A DNA stretch of 64,000 nt, taken from positions 71,417,235 to 71,481,234 of the forward strand of contig OY829326.1 of assembly GCA_963691655.1 (NCBI GenBank), written 5' to 3'. Positions 37,029-48,852 of the stretch are shown here, in pieces. The position numbers and the translations under genes are program-made. The DNA is from Toxonevra muliebris (lineage: Eukaryota; Arthropoda; Insecta; Diptera; Pallopteridae). The notes beneath the pieces were generated by a model. It was not told where the DNA came from and did no database searches. It saw nothing but the letters and a program-made list of their open reading frames with translations. Within the stretch, counting starts at the first letter, position 1, and the number at the start of each line of letters is the position of its first letter.

Positions 37029-38155
37029 AACGTTACCGCTGTGCTGTGCTGCACATAAACAGTTAAGCTGCAAAGAGCCAACTTAATTTTAAAACCGCCT
37101 TGTGGCATGAAATATCCTGCACTGAAAAAAAAAAACAACTGAAAAAGGGTGGCGAAGGTGACACTTTGGTGTTGCATTAAACAACAACAGCAGCAGCCTG
37201 CGGCATGGGCATGAATGCATGTGTGAGTGTCAGGGTGGCCAGACAATGTCTTTTTTTTATTTTCTTGATGCTTTGTGCAATCACATTTAATACTTTAGCT
37301 GTAAGTGACTTACGCAAAACGTAACGAAAGTTGAAATATTTTCTATTCGACGGCGCTTTTAAGCGACTTCTTGAAAATGTGTGTACACATTTAGAAATGT
37401 ATTTGTGTATTGCATATAAATTGCATTTCCATATGCATTTTTCTGCATTGTCATTGCATAACTGAAATGAAAATGATTTGCAAAATTTGCATTTCCTCCC
37501 CCCCTCCCCCTCCACTAAACAAATGTGAAAGGATTTTAGTTTGAAGACTTATGGCTGCACATATGCAAATGCTGCCGTTGCATTGAGTTGATATGCTAAG
37601 AATGTCACCATTCAATGTGTAAATCAATCTTGTCGTTTTTTGCATATGTATTTATATCTGTATTCAAATGTGTGTGTGTAGTAGTACCTAGTCATAGTAT
37701 CCCAATTAATTAGATGCGAATGCAATTTTAATTGCATGCCTCTGCAATTACGAATGCATTTGGAAAATTACAAAATTTTATATGAAAATTTATGTATGCA
37801 TGCATTTATGTTGCTGGCATAGCTGTCGAAATTAAAATGGAAATGAAGTACGAAATTTGAAGTTGGGATATTTATGCAATTAGCAGATTGATTTTCCTAT
37901 TTTACTTGAGCTTGGTATGTATACTTTTGTTCATATTAACTGTTTACTTAGGATACCTATTTATTGAAAGAAAATCATTGTGAATGTTTTGAAGACTCCA
38001 AAATTAAGCTTTCCTTTCGATTGTTCAAGAATAAGAACATCATTGCATTCTCAAAGACCATAATACTATACCCGAATGGAGCCAATAGAAGAAAGTAGAA
38101 ATACAGGAAAGATATGTGAGGGGATAAATGGGAAGAAAAAAGCCTAAGGTCTCTC
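35546..38155. other. Noncoding stretch with (CGA)n and TGCAAT/TAAT-rich block
   Basis: A (CGA)n repeat lies at 36997-37030. From 37420 to 37890, TAATT, ATTTGCAT and TGCAATTA strings are frequent and the sequence is free of recognisable transposons. No exon was supported. Confidence 0.45.
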
Positions 38156-38159
38156 AACC

Positions 38160-38513
38160 TCGAACTTCTTTGTTTCCCTGATGAGCCTTAGAAGCTCAGG
38201 AAGAGGGAGAGTATGAATATTATACATGCTCAAGATATCACTACCCAACAGCCTTAATCTGATTCTAGCGAACGCCGAACAGCTACAAAGACAATGCTCC
38301 GTAGTATCGGCGTCCTCAAGACTCTTAGCAAATTGGAGCGGCGATGACGCCCATTTTGGTTATGAGCTGACTAAATGTTGTTTGCCCAGTGTTGACATCC
38401 ATCAGTAATCTCATAATTTCGTCCAGGATAGCGAAAATCTCCGTTGAGAAAACTGCCGCCATCTGTCCAGTGAAAAAATAGTACTTGGCCTCATCGTCCG
38501 GATCCAGTACCAT
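38160..38513 (-). mobile_element. LINE 3' remnant (RNase H end and Cys/His cluster)
   Basis: The minus strand reads AAVFSTEIFAILDEIMRLL (RNase H Glu region), then after a deletion TTFSQLITKMGVIAAPIC, SLEDADTTEHCLCSCSAFAR, and near the end LPLPELLRLIRETKKF. These match the RNase H, Cys/His and C-terminal parts of I/LOA/R1-group LINEs. Frameshifts and a large internal deletion make it dead. Confidence 0.65.
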
Positions 38514-38529
38514 TTGAGGTTAGAAGACA

Positions 38530-38905
38530 TAACTCTACTTGGTCTAAGACAGTCTTAAAACATTATTAGGGAACTACAACCTAAAATGCTTTAAGGAATG
38601 CATGCAGCTGACATAGAACAACTTTAGAGTCATAACAGGCATCCCTCCTAACAAGGTATTGTAGGTTAAACTAACACCTAACCACAATGAAACACTGTAT
38701 AATGACTAATGTAGATTTTACAAGGGACATGCAGAAACTCCAATACACATTTTAGGACAGTGCCCCAAGTTTTCGCAAAACAGGAAGAAGCACCTGGTTG
38801 AATCCCTAATACCAGATGAAGCGTTGAAATCTCTAGGAGTAAGTCTAATACTAAAATTCTTAATAGTGATAGAGCTAATAGAGTTGCTATAAGTCCTAGT
38901 TCACA
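38530..38905 (+). mobile_element. LINE 3' remnant in the opposite orientation
   Basis: The plus strand near 38715-38890 reads CRFYKGHAETPIHILGQCPKFSQNRKKHLVESLIPDEALKSL...LILKFLI, the terminal Cys/His cluster (HIL..CP) of a LINE. Upstream (38530-38710) the translation is full of stops. The previous remnant lies on the other strand, so these are two separate insertions or an inversion. Confidence 0.55.
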
Positions 38906-38909
38906 TCCC

Positions 38910-41015
38910 GTTAACTAATAATAATAATATTCTGCAACTTGTTTGTTCTTCTATCTTTAGTGTTGACTTTTTATATATCAAAAATATTTCAAGCTTTTTA
39001 GCTGATAGAAATTGTTACATTTTAAATTGTGAGGCTTAGGGTTAATTATTCACAGTTTAGTACGCCCAAAGAGCATTTGTTATAAAATTAGCATGAGAAT
39101 ATTTTTTCAAACCAAACAGCAGCCATAATTCTAACTTAAAACTTTAACTTCGATTTAATTTGGATAATCCTCAGCAATCTCATTAAAAATATTTCTTTAT
39201 CTTATTACGATCACTACGATGATCAATCATCAGCTTGAATGATTTCATTTAAATGAGCGGCGTGCAATTTATGACGTATTGCTGCTATCGGGAATCAAAA
39301 ATGGTTATCGTTTTGCTGCGGTGCGTTTCCAGTACAATATTTTCCAATCCTTAACCAAATAGAGCAAAAACATTTTTAAATAAGTTCGCTACTCCCTCTT
39401 CTTTCTCTGTTAAGAAAAAAGAAGCACACACAATCACAAATGACAACTGTACCTTTTGTGTTAACTCTCTAAATATGTACACTTATAAATTCAATTCATA
39501 TGTACTTCATGCCACTTCATACCTCTTTCCCACTGCTTGCCCATTCAGAATGAATGATGATGACTACAACAGCAGCAACAACAACAAATCAACATATATT
39601 ATTTCAACATGACAATCAAATCACAACTCATCAACCAACATATATGTGGTACTCGATTATTGCAAGCTGAATAAAAATATCGTATGTATTCACACATACA
39701 TACATAAAAGATTCCACTTTTGTTTGCCTACAAGTATGCTTTAGTTCTTTTTTGTACTCCAAGACTCTTCTAGTCTTTCTCTCATTTGGTTGTTGCTGTT
39801 GTTGTTCTTGATTGATCGCTTGTGATGTAAGCAAACATGATGGTGGTCACGTGGCACGTTATGTTGTGACACGTGTGAGTTGAATGTCTTAAAAGTGCAT
39901 TTTGTATACTACATGCATACGTAAATGAATTTTATTTCATTGTTGTTTTTTGTGACTGACTCTTTTACTTACATAAGTTTTTTTCTGTTGCATACTAAGT
40001 AAATTTGGTTTTTTGTAAGCCTAAAAGTATGATTTGATTTTTTAAGCACATTAACGCATGTTTTACTCATCAACACCCAAGTTAAAATGCGACAATATGC
40101 AATGGTGATATTGAGGAAGATGAAGAAATTGCTGGCACAATGGTGCGGGTGATAGAGTGAAATAAAAATATGCATAATTTTTAAATGAATTTGGAGATTA
40201 GAGTGCAAAAGTAAGCGGGCTCGACTTTTCCAAATTTAAATCCTCATTTTACAAAGATGGGGAATTGTATTTTTTGTATTCTCAATCTTTGTGATTTGAT
40301 TGAAAGAATTCATTCCTTTTCATATAAGTTATTACTAACACAGGCGTGCGAAGTTTCATTGATTGAAAACAAGCAGTGGTTTTTTATGTATATTTGTGTC
40401 CTGAATTCGAAGAAGTTTTCTGCCACATAAGAATTTCGAGAAATCTGAACCAAAAAGTTTGACTTTGACCATTTTCTACCGTCTATAAAATCAAACCGTT
40501 ATTATCTAGAAAGAATGTGATTAGTTTGGTATTGGCAAGAGCCGACTTTTGGAAAATAAAGTAGAATAGAGCTTTCACCTTTTCAAACTCCTGGAATGTG
40601 TGTTGTTTGGAAAACAGAGTCTAGCCCCATGTTTTCAGATTGACCAGCGTCTGTTCTGTATTGCTGCAGATCTTATGTCAAGACGAGTGCGATCAAGTAG
40701 ATATGTTGTTACAGTCTTTACAAACTTTTTACGCTTTCATTTTACTCAGAGGTTTTTTATTAATTGTGCCTAGGCAATGCCAAGAAGTAAATCCCTCGTC
40801 TCTTCATTACTTTCTTGTTCCTATGACCGGGAATCAAAATTAGAGTCAATGTCAAAGTTATGACTTAGTGAGGAAAGTAACATTGTTTAACTTATTTTAG
40901 GCATATTAAAATTGATTCTAGAGATTTAATAGATGCTTTGGATGCCTGTAAAAGTTGATATTTAACCTTGTGTTGAAGTTTGGTCAGTGAAGTCTAGTTT
41001 CGTGTGAAAGTTGAT
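38910..41015. other. Noncoding stretch
   Basis: CAACAACAACAA occurs near 39575 and its complement near 39790-39805. No coding exon or element could be supported. Confidence 0.45.
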
Positions 41016-41025
41016 GTGATTTTGC

Positions 41026-41350
41026 GGTGCCCGGACATAACGCCCACGGCCATAACGCCCGAGACGTTCTAAACGTAACACTGATTTCTAAAAGTAACTG
41101 ATTTTTAATCAAAACACGATTTTCATTATTAAAAACAAAATATAACAAGAAATAATTGTTGGGCCTTATGGGCGCTTCTAAGGCGGTCATAAAGCCTAAA
41201 AAATTAGGCTTTGCGACCGCTTCTACACTGGGCTGGCATTATGACTTTTCTCGAGGCGGTCATAGCGCCTAAAATTTTTTAGGGCGTTATGGCTATTCCT
41301 AAGGCGGTTATAACGCCCAAACTTTGTTTTGGGCGTTATGTCCGGGCACC
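41026..41350. mobile_element. Hairpin-rich MITE with 9-bp target duplication
   Basis: GGTGCCCGGACATAACGCCC at 41026 is exactly mirrored at the right end (41350), giving at least a 20-bp terminal inverted repeat. TGATTTTGC is duplicated on both sides (41017-41025 and 41351-41359). Inside, GGCGTTATG/CATAACGCC and GCGGTCATAA.GCCTAA motifs recur in both orientations and form nested hairpins, for example 41193-41229. A 9-bp duplication suggests a Mutator-like origin. There is no coding frame. Confidence 0.88.
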
Positions 41351-41359
41351 TGATTTTGC

Positions 41360-41935
41360 AATATTGAGGTATTTTGAGTAGACTTTTGCGGTAATACCGT
41401 GGTCCATTTTAGACCTATCAGTATATAATTCGATTTCGAAGCTATATTTCAATTTTTGCCTTTTAGAGAAAATATGTTGCGCCATTTATAAGGTTTCGTG
41501 TACAGTAATGCTCGGTTAATTGATCCTCCTGAGTTTCCCATTTAATGGCATCAAAAATTATGTACGTTCATAAAACAGATGATTAAACCCCTGATTTCTT
41601 TACAAATTCGTTTGTGGAAATAGGTAAAAATAAATATTTAAGTTTAACAATAAAACAAAAAAAAAATTCGGAGTTGCATATAAAGTATGAATGTTCTCAA
41701 TTGTAAAGAGTCTAAATCGAAATCAAAAGTGTAATTCCACGACCAAATGGCAAATAAGAAGTGAAGCTTGTGGTCAGATGGAAAAAACTCTTTCCATATG
41801 GTTCAGCCAGATGAGTGAAACTGGTGCTGTGATATTCTTAGAAATTTAAGGAAAACCCGTTTTAATTGGGTAACCCAGTCAATTGAGCAAAAACTTATGC
41901 ATTTTCGTCGACCTATTTAACTGGGAATTAATGTT
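41360..41935. other. Noncoding stretch, pogo-like end possible
   Basis: CAGTAATGCTCGGTTAATTG after a TA near 41503 resembles pogo/Tigger-type ends. A partly similar inverted stretch lies near 41855-41890, but I could not fix a right boundary. Confidence 0.25.
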
Positions 41936-41939
41936 TCAG

Positions 41940-42420
41940 TTTGAGTTTTGTTCTGACTTTTGTCTTTTTATTCAAAATTTTGCTGAGCTTTGATCTGAGA
42001 TTTGGTCTATTTTTTGTTTGATTTGTAATCGAATTTTTGATCTGAGCTTGGTCTAAATTTATTTGCATTTTATCTACTTTTGGTCTAGGTTAAGGTTGCT
42101 GATTTTTAGTCTTAGTGTTGGTTTTTTTTAGATCTAAATTTTTTGGTCTAACCTTGGTCTGCATTTTGGTTTAATTTTTGGTCTGAACATAGCTTTAAGT
42201 TTCAGATAGAGTTTTAGTTTAAATTTCGGTCTGATTTGGCTTGAATTTTCAAGTGGGTTTTGGTTTAAATTTTGATCTGAATTTTGACTTAAATTCTTCT
42301 GAAATGAGTTTGAGCTTTGGGTCAATTTTTTACTTGATTATCGGCCCGAATTCCAATCTGATTATTGGTTTGATTTTTGGCCTTAATTTATGGTCAGGAT
42401 TTTGATTTTGTTAATTGCCT
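41940..42420. repeat. Degenerate minisatellite, TTTTGGTCTGAATT-like units
   Basis: Variants of (T)TTTGGTCTGAATTTTGG(T)TTAAA repeat throughout, at roughly 17-19-bp intervals with much divergence, for example around 42140-42180 and 42220-42300. Both strands give low-complexity frames (Pro/Lys/Asn-rich on the minus strand) that are by-products of the repeat. Confidence 0.65.
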
Positions 42421-42424
42421 TATA

Positions 42425-44550
42425 ATTATTTTAGCTTACACAACTTGTATGGATGCGTAAACCCCGATCTAAGTCTTCCATGTGCTGTTGCGTCATAAAA
42501 AGAGAAGAAGGACGTGACTTGAGCAAAGCACAGTTGGATTTATTCTTGTCAATTTACTTTAGATCCTATGGCTGTTCGCCGACGCCGCTCTAAAATGGTT
42601 TTTATGGATCTATTATGGTAGAGGTGCTTTGCTTAATTTCAAGAGACTGTCTCGTTCTACAGGAGAAAGATCTTCCCAAGTAACTCCACTGTCTTCGTTG
42701 AGTGATTTGGCTTTTTTAATTTTAAGTTTTAGAATTTGGTTCTGGTGTTAAGTGGGCCAAGGTAGAGCCCCCTGCCGTGGAAAGTCTACTGCTACTTTAT
42801 ACAGCTGTAAACTAAGCCCAGTGCCACGGACCGCATGGCACCTTGGATTTTGGGGTACTAATTTTTATTAAAACGATTGCTTTCCACTTTGTACCATTAC
42901 TTTTGACTATGAAGTATTTAAGTGCTAAGACTCTACTCAATTTTGAAAGAATTTGCTACGTTTTCTCCACATGATGGTGTTGAATTTTTATTTAATTGTA
43001 TTCTTAAAAACTCATTTTTCCATTGTATAACTTTCCAATGACTTTAGCTCTCCAACAACAACAAAAAAATAGCAAATTGAAAAATTGAGTAGATTATTAA
43101 GTACGAAACGTGCGACCATTCAAAGTATGCGTGTAGCAACACAATCATACGCACAAAAACCAACAAACAATCTAAAAAACATTTTCACATTTAAGTTGAT
43201 TGTTGTATGTAGTTAGACTATAAAGAAAAAATATCAACTAATTCGTCAAAATCAAATCAAAAAACTTGCAATCAAATTGACTGACGACTTTCACACCCTG
43301 AGGGGTATTAGCAGGATACTACGAAATTGCCAGAGGAACGCATGTGTGTGTGTGCGTTCAGAAGTGTGCCGAGCAAACGGACGAAATTTCTCTCAATGAA
43401 TTTAGTTTTTCTCGCGTGCAACAACTCAACTAAAAAACTGCAGACAAGAATAACAGAAACAACAAATAAAACAAAACAATATTGTGTCAATTTTATTCTC
43501 AACAAACGAATGAAAATTGCCAGGATATTTGTTTGTTTGTCTGTCTGCCTCATTGTTTGTTTGTTCTGTTGAAAACATTTTTCTGGGCGCGTTAAGCCGC
43601 CGCAACTTGCTTCCCAATACATACACAAACAACAGTTCAACAATTATTTCATTTGTTTTCGTCTATTTTGATAATTGCCGCTGCTGCTGCTCGACAGTAT
43701 TTCTCCTTGCATATCCTTGTATCTGCCTGAATGCTTACGGCTCTCTTCTGTGATTTGCGCTTCAGTTGCTTTCTAAAGAGTTAATTTAAGAAAAATAAAC
43801 GCGAAACGTGTGCAGCTTAAGCGGTTTGGATTTTATTTTCATCTATTTCCGACATTGAGATTTTAGGATTTCAAGGATTTTTGCTATTTTATTATCCTTG
43901 CACTGATAGTCAAGTTGTAGTTGTAGTTTGCGTAGACGTGTGCTTGGCAAACGTTCCACTTTTATTATGTACATAGTTCACATAGAGTTTCATTTTAATT
44001 ACATGAAATATTTTGTTCATAACGCTTCATTGCATTTATATTCGTAATGTGTGCAAATGTGTGTTATCCTTGAAAGAAAGGATAAGGATACTCTACTGTT
44101 GCTATTCTGCTTATAAAATCTTTTTTTCTCTAATTGCCTAAGGCTGTGTTAGTGTTGCTATTGTTATTTTAACTTTTTGCTGGCTTTGTAAAAGCTTATT
44201 TGTTTTTTTCGTTTTTCTTAGCCACGTTTTTGTGTAAACATTTCACTTGCAGTTAATGCAAATAAAAATAAATGATTTTATTTTGTTTTGCGTTTTTGGT
44301 TCTTTTTTCTTGCTAACTAATAAAAAAAGGATTTAACTAATTCAATAATTCAAAACATTAAAGTTTGGTAAAAGGATTCTAGAAATTTATTATGTAGAAA
44401 TTGTCGCTGTAAAAATATAGAAATTTATAATGCATTTTGAAATTTCCCACTTGAGAATTTAAGTCGAACATTAATGTTGGTTAGAAAAGGGATTAAATTG
44501 TGCTTGAAATATTGCAGTAAGTTCAAAATCGACTGATGTTTGAAGGCGTC
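42425..44550. other. Noncoding stretch
   Basis: A minus-strand frame of about 45 codons at 42609-42748 contains SGVTWEDLSPVERDSLLKLS, which looks protein-like but has no family I know and stops on both sides. Otherwise TG- and CA-rich low complexity, and no gene. Confidence 0.35.
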
Positions 44551-44554
44551 ATAA

Positions 44555-44730
44555 GAAACACAAGGCAGAAGTGAAACTTCTTGTGAACTAAACGAAACAC
44601 AAGCAAATAACAAGCAAATAAAATTTTTCAATCGCTAAATTTTTTACTTCATTGGCTTGTGTTTTTTAATTTCATTTGCTTGTGTTTCGTTCGTTTAGTT
44701 CACAAGAAGTTTCACTTCTGTCTTGTGTTC
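44555..44730. repeat. Foldback element with about 55-bp arms
   Basis: 44555-44608 (GAAACACAAGGCAGAAGTGA...ACACAAGCAAAT) pairs with 44674-44730, with one mismatch, minor end differences and a four-base GAAC insertion in the right arm. The 65-bp centre again has CAAGCAAAT and CTTGTG strings. No clear target duplication was seen. Confidence 0.75.
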
Positions 44731-44734
44731 GTTA

Positions 44735-45785
44735 ATACACAACCAATTTTTTTTTTTGGGATTAAAGCTAGAACAAAAATTGCAACTCTGTACCGGTAAT
44801 TTCGATGACAATTGTAGACGAACTCTTTTTGTGTGCGACATCTTCATGTAATTCCTTTGACATTTGCGCCATCTGTATGTGAAATGTGTAACTGTCATAA
44901 ACTTTAAGATGGCGACGCTACACATTGTTCTTTCTGCCATAGGCGTGTGTGCGTGTGTGTGTGTGTGTAATTAATATATTATAATGAATTAAAACTATTT
45001 ATGAATCGTTTATTATATAGTTTGCTCGTGAATTCAGTTACGGAATATTGATATTTGGCCCCTCATGCACATTGAATTATGTCACATTGCAAACTTACGC
45101 GCGATGTCACATCCGGTTGGTTTTACTCTAGGGACAAGAGAAAAGTAGTTTCACTTCAAAAAGTTAAGCCTGAAATATAAGAATTACTGACATACTTTTA
45201 GGGTTGCCAGACGCAAATTAAGCTTTAAAAATAATATTGTAAATCCTGGATTTTTAAAAAATGTACCTTATCAGTTTTTCGTCAATAATTCATCCACTGT
45301 TGGTGATAGCGTCTATCTATAGAATTGTAGCTAAGAATCAAACAAATTTTATGAGCAGACTATATATTTAAATCACTTCTGCCCAGTATGTGTAGCAAAC
45401 TTTGGAAAAAATCATGCTAAATTTAATTTTGAAACTATAGCACTGTTTTGAAACAGCCAAAATTTTTCAGAAATCTTATATTTATCAAATATTTTTCAAC
45501 TTAAGTAATTTATCTCACTCAGCACAAAGACTAAATAATACACCGTCTGAAGAGCGAATAGCTCTTCGGAAAAATGAAGTATTTGGTCCCACCAACAACT
45601 GATCTAATAACAAAGAAGTCGGATCCGATAGATATCTGATAGAAATCAGAGCATGTATTTACAAAACAATGAATTGAAAATGATGACAAAACAACTGATG
45701 ACTGATGATATTTAAAAAATTCTGAATTGATGTCATCCTAATAGACATGGTGTTCCAATGGAAATCAAAACGTTGAATCTAATAA
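44735..45785. other. Noncoding stretch
   Basis: A TG microsatellite at 44945-44967 is the only clear feature. Confidence 0.45.
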
Positions 45786-45789
45786 TATT

Positions 45790-46200
45790 TTTACCCCTGA
45801 ATGAATTCGTGTTTCCATGAACCTGGTCTTCTAATGTAGATTAATTCGTTGTCGTTGTCTTCTGGGCATCCTATATCCATGCCTCGAATATAAAAACAGA
45901 CGCTTGAATTTATTAGCCAAGACCGCTGGATTTTTATGCGCTTGATTATGCCAGTGTCGGTGTATAGCTTAGTATTGGCGTTTAGCTCATACATTGGGAG
46001 GTAGATCTTGCGTAATATATGTTTCTCTTAAATGCTGCCAATAGTCTTCTATCATTGGTTGTCATACTACAAGTCTCAACGCCATAGATTAGGACAAAAA
46101 GATGGAGGGAGTTATAGTTATTATTCGCTAAATCATAACACTTCAGAAGAATGCAAAGAACAGTTTCTGCATTCATTCTTGATAAGTAAAGAAGCCACAT
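45790..46200 (-). mobile_element. LINE reverse transcriptase C-terminal remnant (RTE-like)
   Basis: The minus strand reads LYLSRMNAETVLCILLKC..., LFVLIYGVETCSMTTNDRRLLAAFKRN, and after a frameshift ILRKIYLPMYELNANTKLYTDTGIIKRIKIQRSW. The order L.YG.ETW.....LL..F.R.ILR.I....EL......DI...I..QR is the usual C-terminus of RTE-like reverse transcriptases. It is a dead fragment with no visible end. Confidence 0.55.
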
Positions 46201-46383
46201 AATGTGTCAGGACTGCGACGACAGAACTTTCATTTGAATAGTCAGACATAGTTTTCCAGAAAGAGCAACATATGATTTAAATTGCGAATCTATGATCAAT
46301 ATTTGCATATTTTATTTGAATTTGCACTTTTTATGTAAATTCACTTTCACTACTACCGTTCCTTTAAAGGGATACCCCATCAT

Positions 46384-48230
46384 TTTTAACATGGATAGAA
46401 CGGGACTATGCTGGAAGTGTGGACAAACCGGTCACTTTGCGACTAACAGCTCAAACTAGGAGAAGTGCATGTTATGCAATGAAGCACACATTCCAGGCAG
46501 CGCGAAATGCCTGCGTTTCAAAGAAGCGGAAAAAATAAGGAGTTCATGAAGATCCTGCAGCTCAAGGAGCTGCTGCGCTGGACCTTCTATGGCAAAACAA
46601 AGCGGAGCTGAAAATCAATGTAGCGATACTAGCGGAATCATACATCAACGTGAATTCACACATTTGGGTGTCGAATGAGACAGGTAAAGCTGCGGTATGA
46701 GCGATTTGGGATAAAATACCCCAGAGTAAAACGGCGGTAAAAGAGCCAGGCTACAACTGGGCAAAATTGGATGGTATATATATTTTAAGCTGTTACGCAC
46801 CACCTAGTTGGACGGCCATCAAATTCGAAGACAAGATGGCATCATTCACAACTGAAGCGCAGGGTAAGCAACCGATTATCATTGTTGGCGACTTCAACGC
46901 ATGGTCCAAGACTTGGGGCAACATTCGTACCAACATGAGAGGTACAGCGCTAGAAGAGAACCTCACAGCATTTTCCCTGCTGATGAACGAGGTAAGCCGC
47001 TACACGTTTGACACAGGCAGGGGCAGGCCGATAATTGACCTTGCCTTCGTCGACAGTGCAACAAAGTCGTGTGGGGTATCAGCGAGGTATACATATACAG
47101 CGACCATCATGTGATCGTGATAGACGCAAAAAAGGGCAGCATAAACTGGATGGAAAAAGAAGGCGTTCGACGAGGAAACATTTAAAGTTATTTGGAGTGA
47201 TGTATCGGTTGACGGCGCATCAGCAGAAAACTAGACTGGACAGATAGCCAAACTGATTAGTCGCTACGTGACGCGTCGCATCAATGCCAAGTCGTACTAC
47301 AGCAATATTCAGAAGACCTGCTTACTGGTGGACAGAGGAAATAGCGGAAGCAAGGCAAGGATAAACAAGAGCAAAACCAGCCAGGAGCCTTGTGATAGTG
47401 CGGATTTGGATCCATTAGGCCAAGCATTCAGGATGGTGATGCGGAAGTTCAGGGGGCCAAGGGCACTCCAACCTGCGTATCCAATAGCGATGCAGCAATT
47501 TGTGTGGTACCCCACAAGAGGTACTGGAGGACATCGAGACTGATGGTACACTGCAGATTGCCCCATGCATAACGACAGACGAAGTCTTATCGATTCTGCA
47601 CCAAATCGACGACAAACAAAGCTCCGGGGCTAGATAGAGAGATGGAGAGGTCTCAAGGCTGCAGTGAAAGCCAGACCACACGTTTTCGTGGAGCTATACA
47701 ATGCCTGCTTGAAAAAAAGAGTTTTCCCATATTTGTGGAAAAACCTAAGATTGGTGCTGCTCCTAAAATCGGGAAAACCGCCAGAGCAACCATCTTCATA
47801 CCATATGCTATGTATGCTGTACACAGCTGGCAAAATATTGGATTGTATTACATGCGTCAGGTTGCAGGAGTACCGGGAGAGGACAATAGGTCTATCTGAG
47901 CGTCAGTTTCGTTTTCGCAAGGGGCGGTTTAAGCTGGATACGATCCATACTATTATGTACATTGCACGGGAAGCAACGAGCTGCACTCGGTTGCAGAATG
48001 GCAGGAAAAAATACTGCTCAATTGTAACGCTGGATGTTATAAACGCTTTCAACTCGCCGAGAGCTGTGGAGAGCTAATATCGGTAGCTACTTCAGCTGCA
48101 GGTGGCTCTTATATGACATAGATGTTGAGCTCAACGAGTATAAGGTAACAGGTGGCGTACCACAGGGCTATGTACTGGGGCCAGCACTATGGAAAGCGGC
48201 TACCAAGGAGATTGATGCCAAAACTTGAAT
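46384..48230 (+). mobile_element. R1-like LINE, ORF1 end to mid reverse transcriptase
   Basis: In order on the plus strand: CCHC knuckles of the ORF1 protein (LCWKCGQTGHFA, then EKCMLCNEAHIPGSAKCLRF) at 46395-46535; the endonuclease start (NVAILAESYINVNSHIWVSNETGKAAV); the endonuclease core at 46767-47114 with ILSCYAPP, IIVGDFNAWSKTWGN, RGTALEE and RPIIDLAFV; SDHHVIVID; then reverse transcriptase pieces VFPYLWKNLRLVLLLKSGKPPE, ERQFRFRKGRFKLDTIHTI, IVTLDVINAFNS and VTGGVPQGYVLGPALW ending near 48215. Many stops and shifts. The YADD box and everything after are absent, so it is 3'-truncated, unlike normal LINE 5' truncation. The layout fits the R1 clade. Confidence 0.8.
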
Positions 48231-48234
48231 ACAC

Positions 48235-48850
48235 AGATATATTTTACATTTAAGAATATTTTTAATTTCCCATAAAACAACAATGCAAAAACAATAATAA
48301 TTTCTTCTCATAGAATTTAAAAAAATCAGAAAAATATATTCAAAAACACTAACGTAGAAAAAAAAAAAAATTCAATCAAAATACATAAAATCAAAACAAA
48401 ACGTTTACGTATTTATTTATATTCAAAGAATTCACAAATGTTGAATTTTTAATTTCAGAGGAACTGTAAAAAATTTGTTTTATCAAACACGCCCAACTCA
48501 ACCACACATACATTTTGTTCGCCTCACAGCAAAACCGAAAGCGAATTGCGACCTCTTAACATCTTTACTCTTTGGTATAAATCCATTTCGAGGGCGCATT
48601 ACTTGCATCGACTAACCACGGGATACATAAACGTCAGACAACTATATTTTTAAATGTAAGCCATATTGCAATATTATACTTTTTGGTGTTACTCGAATTC
48701 AAAGCAATTATCAAGTAGTTTGAATTGAAGTAAAACTGAAAATATTATTATATGCTTGCGTTCAGCTTCTGAAATTTTTGGATGCTAAAATATAATAATA
48801 TATATATGGGTAGTAATTAAATATATGTAAACATTAAAATATAATTCTAT
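48235..48850. other. Noncoding stretch downstream of the F-box locus
   Basis: AT-rich sequence between the broken LINE and the last exon of the minus-strand F-box locus. I saw no canonical AATAAA close behind the stop of that exon. Confidence 0.4.
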
Positions 48851-48852
48851 AG

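Noticed and set aside
36858..37246. Two overlapping minus-strand frames with Val-rich and Ser-rich runs
   Set aside because: Both runs come from the (CGA)n microsatellite read in different frames.
42134..42325. Asn/Gln/Pro/Lys-rich repeat protein on the minus strand
   Set aside because: It is the by-product of a noncoding minisatellite that extends well beyond the frame without preserving phase.
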